Of a stretch of DNA of 64,000 nt, positions 62,477-64,000 are shown in pieces. Under the pieces are notes generated by a model that was not told the origin of the DNA, ran no database searches, and was given only the letters and a program-made list of their open reading frames with translations. The translations under genes were made by a program, and so were the position numbers. This DNA is from Lentzea jiangxiensis (lineage in GTDB: Bacteria; Actinomycetota; Actinomycetes; Mycobacteriales; Pseudonocardiaceae), in the NCBI RefSeq assembly GCF_900104175.1, contig NZ_FNIX01000002.1, positions 186,001 to 250,000 on the forward strand. Direction: 5' to 3'. How positions within the stretch are numbered: position 1 is the stretch's first letter; each line of letters begins with the position of its first letter.

Positions 62477-64000
62477 ATGCGGCTTTTCGTTGGCGCGCTG
62501 GCTGTGGCCTGCGCGTGCACCGGGGTGGTGAGCGTTCCCGCGCACGCCGGCCACGACCCCGCCCGGCAGGTGCTGCCCGCGGGTGACGGCTGGGGGTCGG
62601 CCGGCACGGGGACCACCGGTGGTGCGGCGGCGCCCAGGGGGAACGTGCACGAGGTGCGCACGCGGGCCGAGCTCGTCGCGGCGCTCGCGGCTCCGGCGCC
62701 GCGCATCATCAAGGTCAAGGGTGTGATCGACGCGAACAGCGGCGATGACGGGAAACCGCTGCGGTGTGAGGACTACGCGACGGACGGGTACACGCTGGCC
62801 GGGTACCTCGCGGCCTACGACCCCGCCGTGTGGGGGTGGGAACGCGAGCCCGAGGGGGTGCTGGAGGAGGCGCGGAAGGCTTCGGCGAAGAAGCAGGAAG
62901 CCGTCATCGCGCTCGACGTGCCGTCGGACACCACGATCGTCGGCGTCGGCGGCGGGGCCGGGATCACGGGCGGGAGCCTGCGGATCCACAACGTGCGCAA
63001 CGTGATCGTGCGCAACCTGACCTTCCGCGACACCCGCGACTGCTTCCCGCAGTGGGATCCCACCGACAACAGCCCCGGGGCGCCTCCCGGCAACTGGAAC
63101 TCGCTCTACGACTCGGTGTCGGTCCAGCGCTCCGAGAACGTGTGGGTGGACCACAGCACGTTCACCGACGAGCCGAACGTCGACAGCACCCAGCCGCTCC
63201 ACTTCGGACGGCCCTACCAGGTGCACGACGGGCAGCTCGACATCACCAACGGCAGCGACCTGGTCACCGTGTCGCGCAACGTCTTCGCCGAGCACGGCAA
63301 GACGATGCTGATCGGGTCGTCGAACTCGTCCACGACCGACCCGGGCAAGCTCAGGGTCTCCGTGCACCACAACGTCTTCCGCAACGTGCTGGAGCGCGCG
63401 CCGCGGGTGCGGTTCGGGCAGGTGCACGTCTACAACAACCTCTACGAGGGCGCGCAGACCTACAGCTGGGGCGTCGGCGTCAAGTCGCAGATCGTCGCGC
63501 AGAACAACTTCGTCAAGGGCATCGCACCGGAGAAGGTCGTCTACAACTGGGGCGGCACGGCGATCACCGACACCGGCAACCTCCTCGACGGGCGGCCGTT
63601 CAGCTTCGTGAACGCTCACAACGCCGCGTTCCCCGACAAGGCGCTCGGCACGGACGCGGGCTGGACGCCGACGCTGGCCCGCGGCCTCGAACCCGCGCAC
63701 CGCGTCAAGCACCTGAAGGCGGGCGCGCAGCCGGCGGGACGTCACCTCGTCGTCGGCAAGGGCTTCCCGTCCGTCCAGGCCGCGATCGACGCGGCGCCAG
63801 CTGGAGCCGTGATCACGGTGCCCGAGGGCGTGCACCGCGAGGTCGTGAAGATCCCGGGCAACAAGCAGAACCTCACGCTGCGCGGCGCCACCGGCAACGC
63901 CGCGGACGTCGTGATCGACTACGACAACGCCAGCGGGACGAAGAAACCCGACGGCACGACATACGGCACCACCGGCAGCGCGACGGCGACCATCGCCGCG
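62477..64000 (+). CDS. Secreted pectate lyase (PL1) fused to pectinesterase (CE8), 3' end outside window
   Basis: 508 codons are visible. After a signal peptide (residues 1-~24, ending AHAG), residues ~50-395 are a parallel beta-helix pectate lyase: NVWVDHSTFTDEPNVDSTQP with Ca-binding Asp residues, and RAPRVRFGQVHVYNNLYEGA with the catalytic Arg. From about residue 420 a second domain begins: LVVGKGFPSVQAAIDAAPAG and KQNLTLRGATGNAADVVIDY, the N-terminal part of a CE8 pectin methylesterase. Such a fusion can demethylate and cut pectin in one secreted protein. GAAGGG lies 7 bases before the ATG. The gene continues past base 64000. Confidence 0.9.
   Translation, partial: MRLFVGALAVACACTGVVSVPAHAGHDPARQVLPAGDGWGSAGTGTTGGAAAPRGNVHEVRTRAELVAALAAPAPRIIKVKGVIDANSGDDGKPLRCEDYATDGYTLAGYLAAYDPAVWGWEREPEGVLEEARKASAKKQEAVIALDVPSDTTIVGVGGGAGITGGSLRIHNVRNVIVRNLTFRDTRDCFPQWDPTDNSPGAPPGNWNSLYDSVSVQRSENVWVDHSTFTDEPNVDSTQPLHFGRPYQVHDGQLDITNGSDLVTVSRNVFAEHGKTMLIGSSNSSTTDPGKLRVSVHHNVFRNVLERAPRVRFGQVHVYNNLYEGAQTYSWGVGVKSQIVAQNNFVKGIAPEKVVYNWGGTAITDTGNLLDGRPFSFVNAHNAAFPDKALGTDAGWTPTLARGLEPAHRVKHLKAGAQPAGRHLVVGKGFPSVQAAIDAAPAGAVITVPEGVHREVVKIPGNKQNLTLRGATGNAADVVIDYDNASGTKKPDGTTYGTTGSATATIAA

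Overview
The window is high-GC DNA (GC-rich third codon positions, many GTG starts, ATGA/GTGA/TGATG gene overlaps) from a filamentous actinomycete. The mix of Streptomyces-like bxl genes, an actinobacterial arabinose operon and WYL-type regulators would fit the Pseudonocardiaceae; that family-level assignment is inference. No rRNA, tRNA, CRISPR array or intact insertion sequence was seen.

Most of the window is a chain of sugar and plant-cell-wall utilisation loci, nearly every one with its own LacI-type repressor. (1) 1-4937: L-rhamnose catabolism (aldolase/dehydrogenase, isomerase, mutarotase), a decayed ABC ATPase and a divergent LacI repressor. (2) 4930-7891: a small secreted protein, a protease remnant, a membrane Ser/Thr kinase and a TerC-like membrane protein. 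(3) 7963-17035: a xylan/xylobiose locus resembling bxlREFGA of Streptomyces: GH3 beta-xylosidase and LacI divergent from a binding protein, two permeases, a secreted GH10 xylanase and a GH43 beta-xylosidase. (4) 17132-19353: two divergent LacI regulators. (5) 19355-32316: a GH3 enzyme divergent from a roughly 10-kb operon (binding protein, LplB/YtcP-type permeases, LacI, GH31 alpha-xylosidase, GH42 beta-galactosidase, a gutted GH43 and a CE2-like esterase), which together suggest xyloglucan or related heteroxylan oligosaccharide use. (6) 32567-40000: an accessory stretch with a PLP enzyme, two chimeric gene-fragment ORFs (a phage terminase small-subunit piece joined to TPR repeats, and a DUF4062-like piece joined to an IclR C-terminus), a membrane protein, a frameshifted winged-helix protein and an oxidoreductase/WYL-regulator pair. 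(7) 39995-59926: a YtfQ/YtfR/YtfT/YjfF-type sugar transporter with an expansin-like protein, two secreted arabinofuranosidases, an AraR-like LacI, araB-araD-araA, an alpha/beta hydrolase, a secreted duplicated protein of unknown function, a GH30 endo-beta-1,6-galactanase with a ricin-type module, and a nuclease-like lipoprotein with a CBM2. (8) 59927-62158: LacI and a divergent MFS transporter. (9) 62477-64000: the start of a pectate lyase-pectinesterase fusion running off the window.

The enzymes divide the work. Secreted GH10, GH51, GH43, GH30, CE2 and PL1/CE8 proteins cut polymers outside the cell. Lipoprotein-dependent ABC systems import the pieces; the two CUT1 systems carry no ATPase gene and probably borrow a shared MsiK-type ATPase encoded elsewhere. 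Signal-less GH3, GH31, GH42 and GH43 enzymes and araBDA or rhamnose enzymes finish the job inside. The substrates implied (rhamnose, arabinan, beta-1,6-galactan, pectin, xylan, xyloglucan) match pectin side chains and hemicellulose.

The best regulatory signal is a family of six near-identical 14-bp palindromes (consensus TGTKARCGHTMACA) before the transporter, GH51, the LacI gene, araB, the hydrolase/duplicated-protein pair and GH30, which outlines one arabinose/arabinogalactan regulon. Separate palindromes mark the other repressors (TCGAAGCGCTTCGA, TGGAAGCGCTTCCA, CGTTATCGACAACG, and rhamnose sites with TTGAA/TTGGTTG arms).
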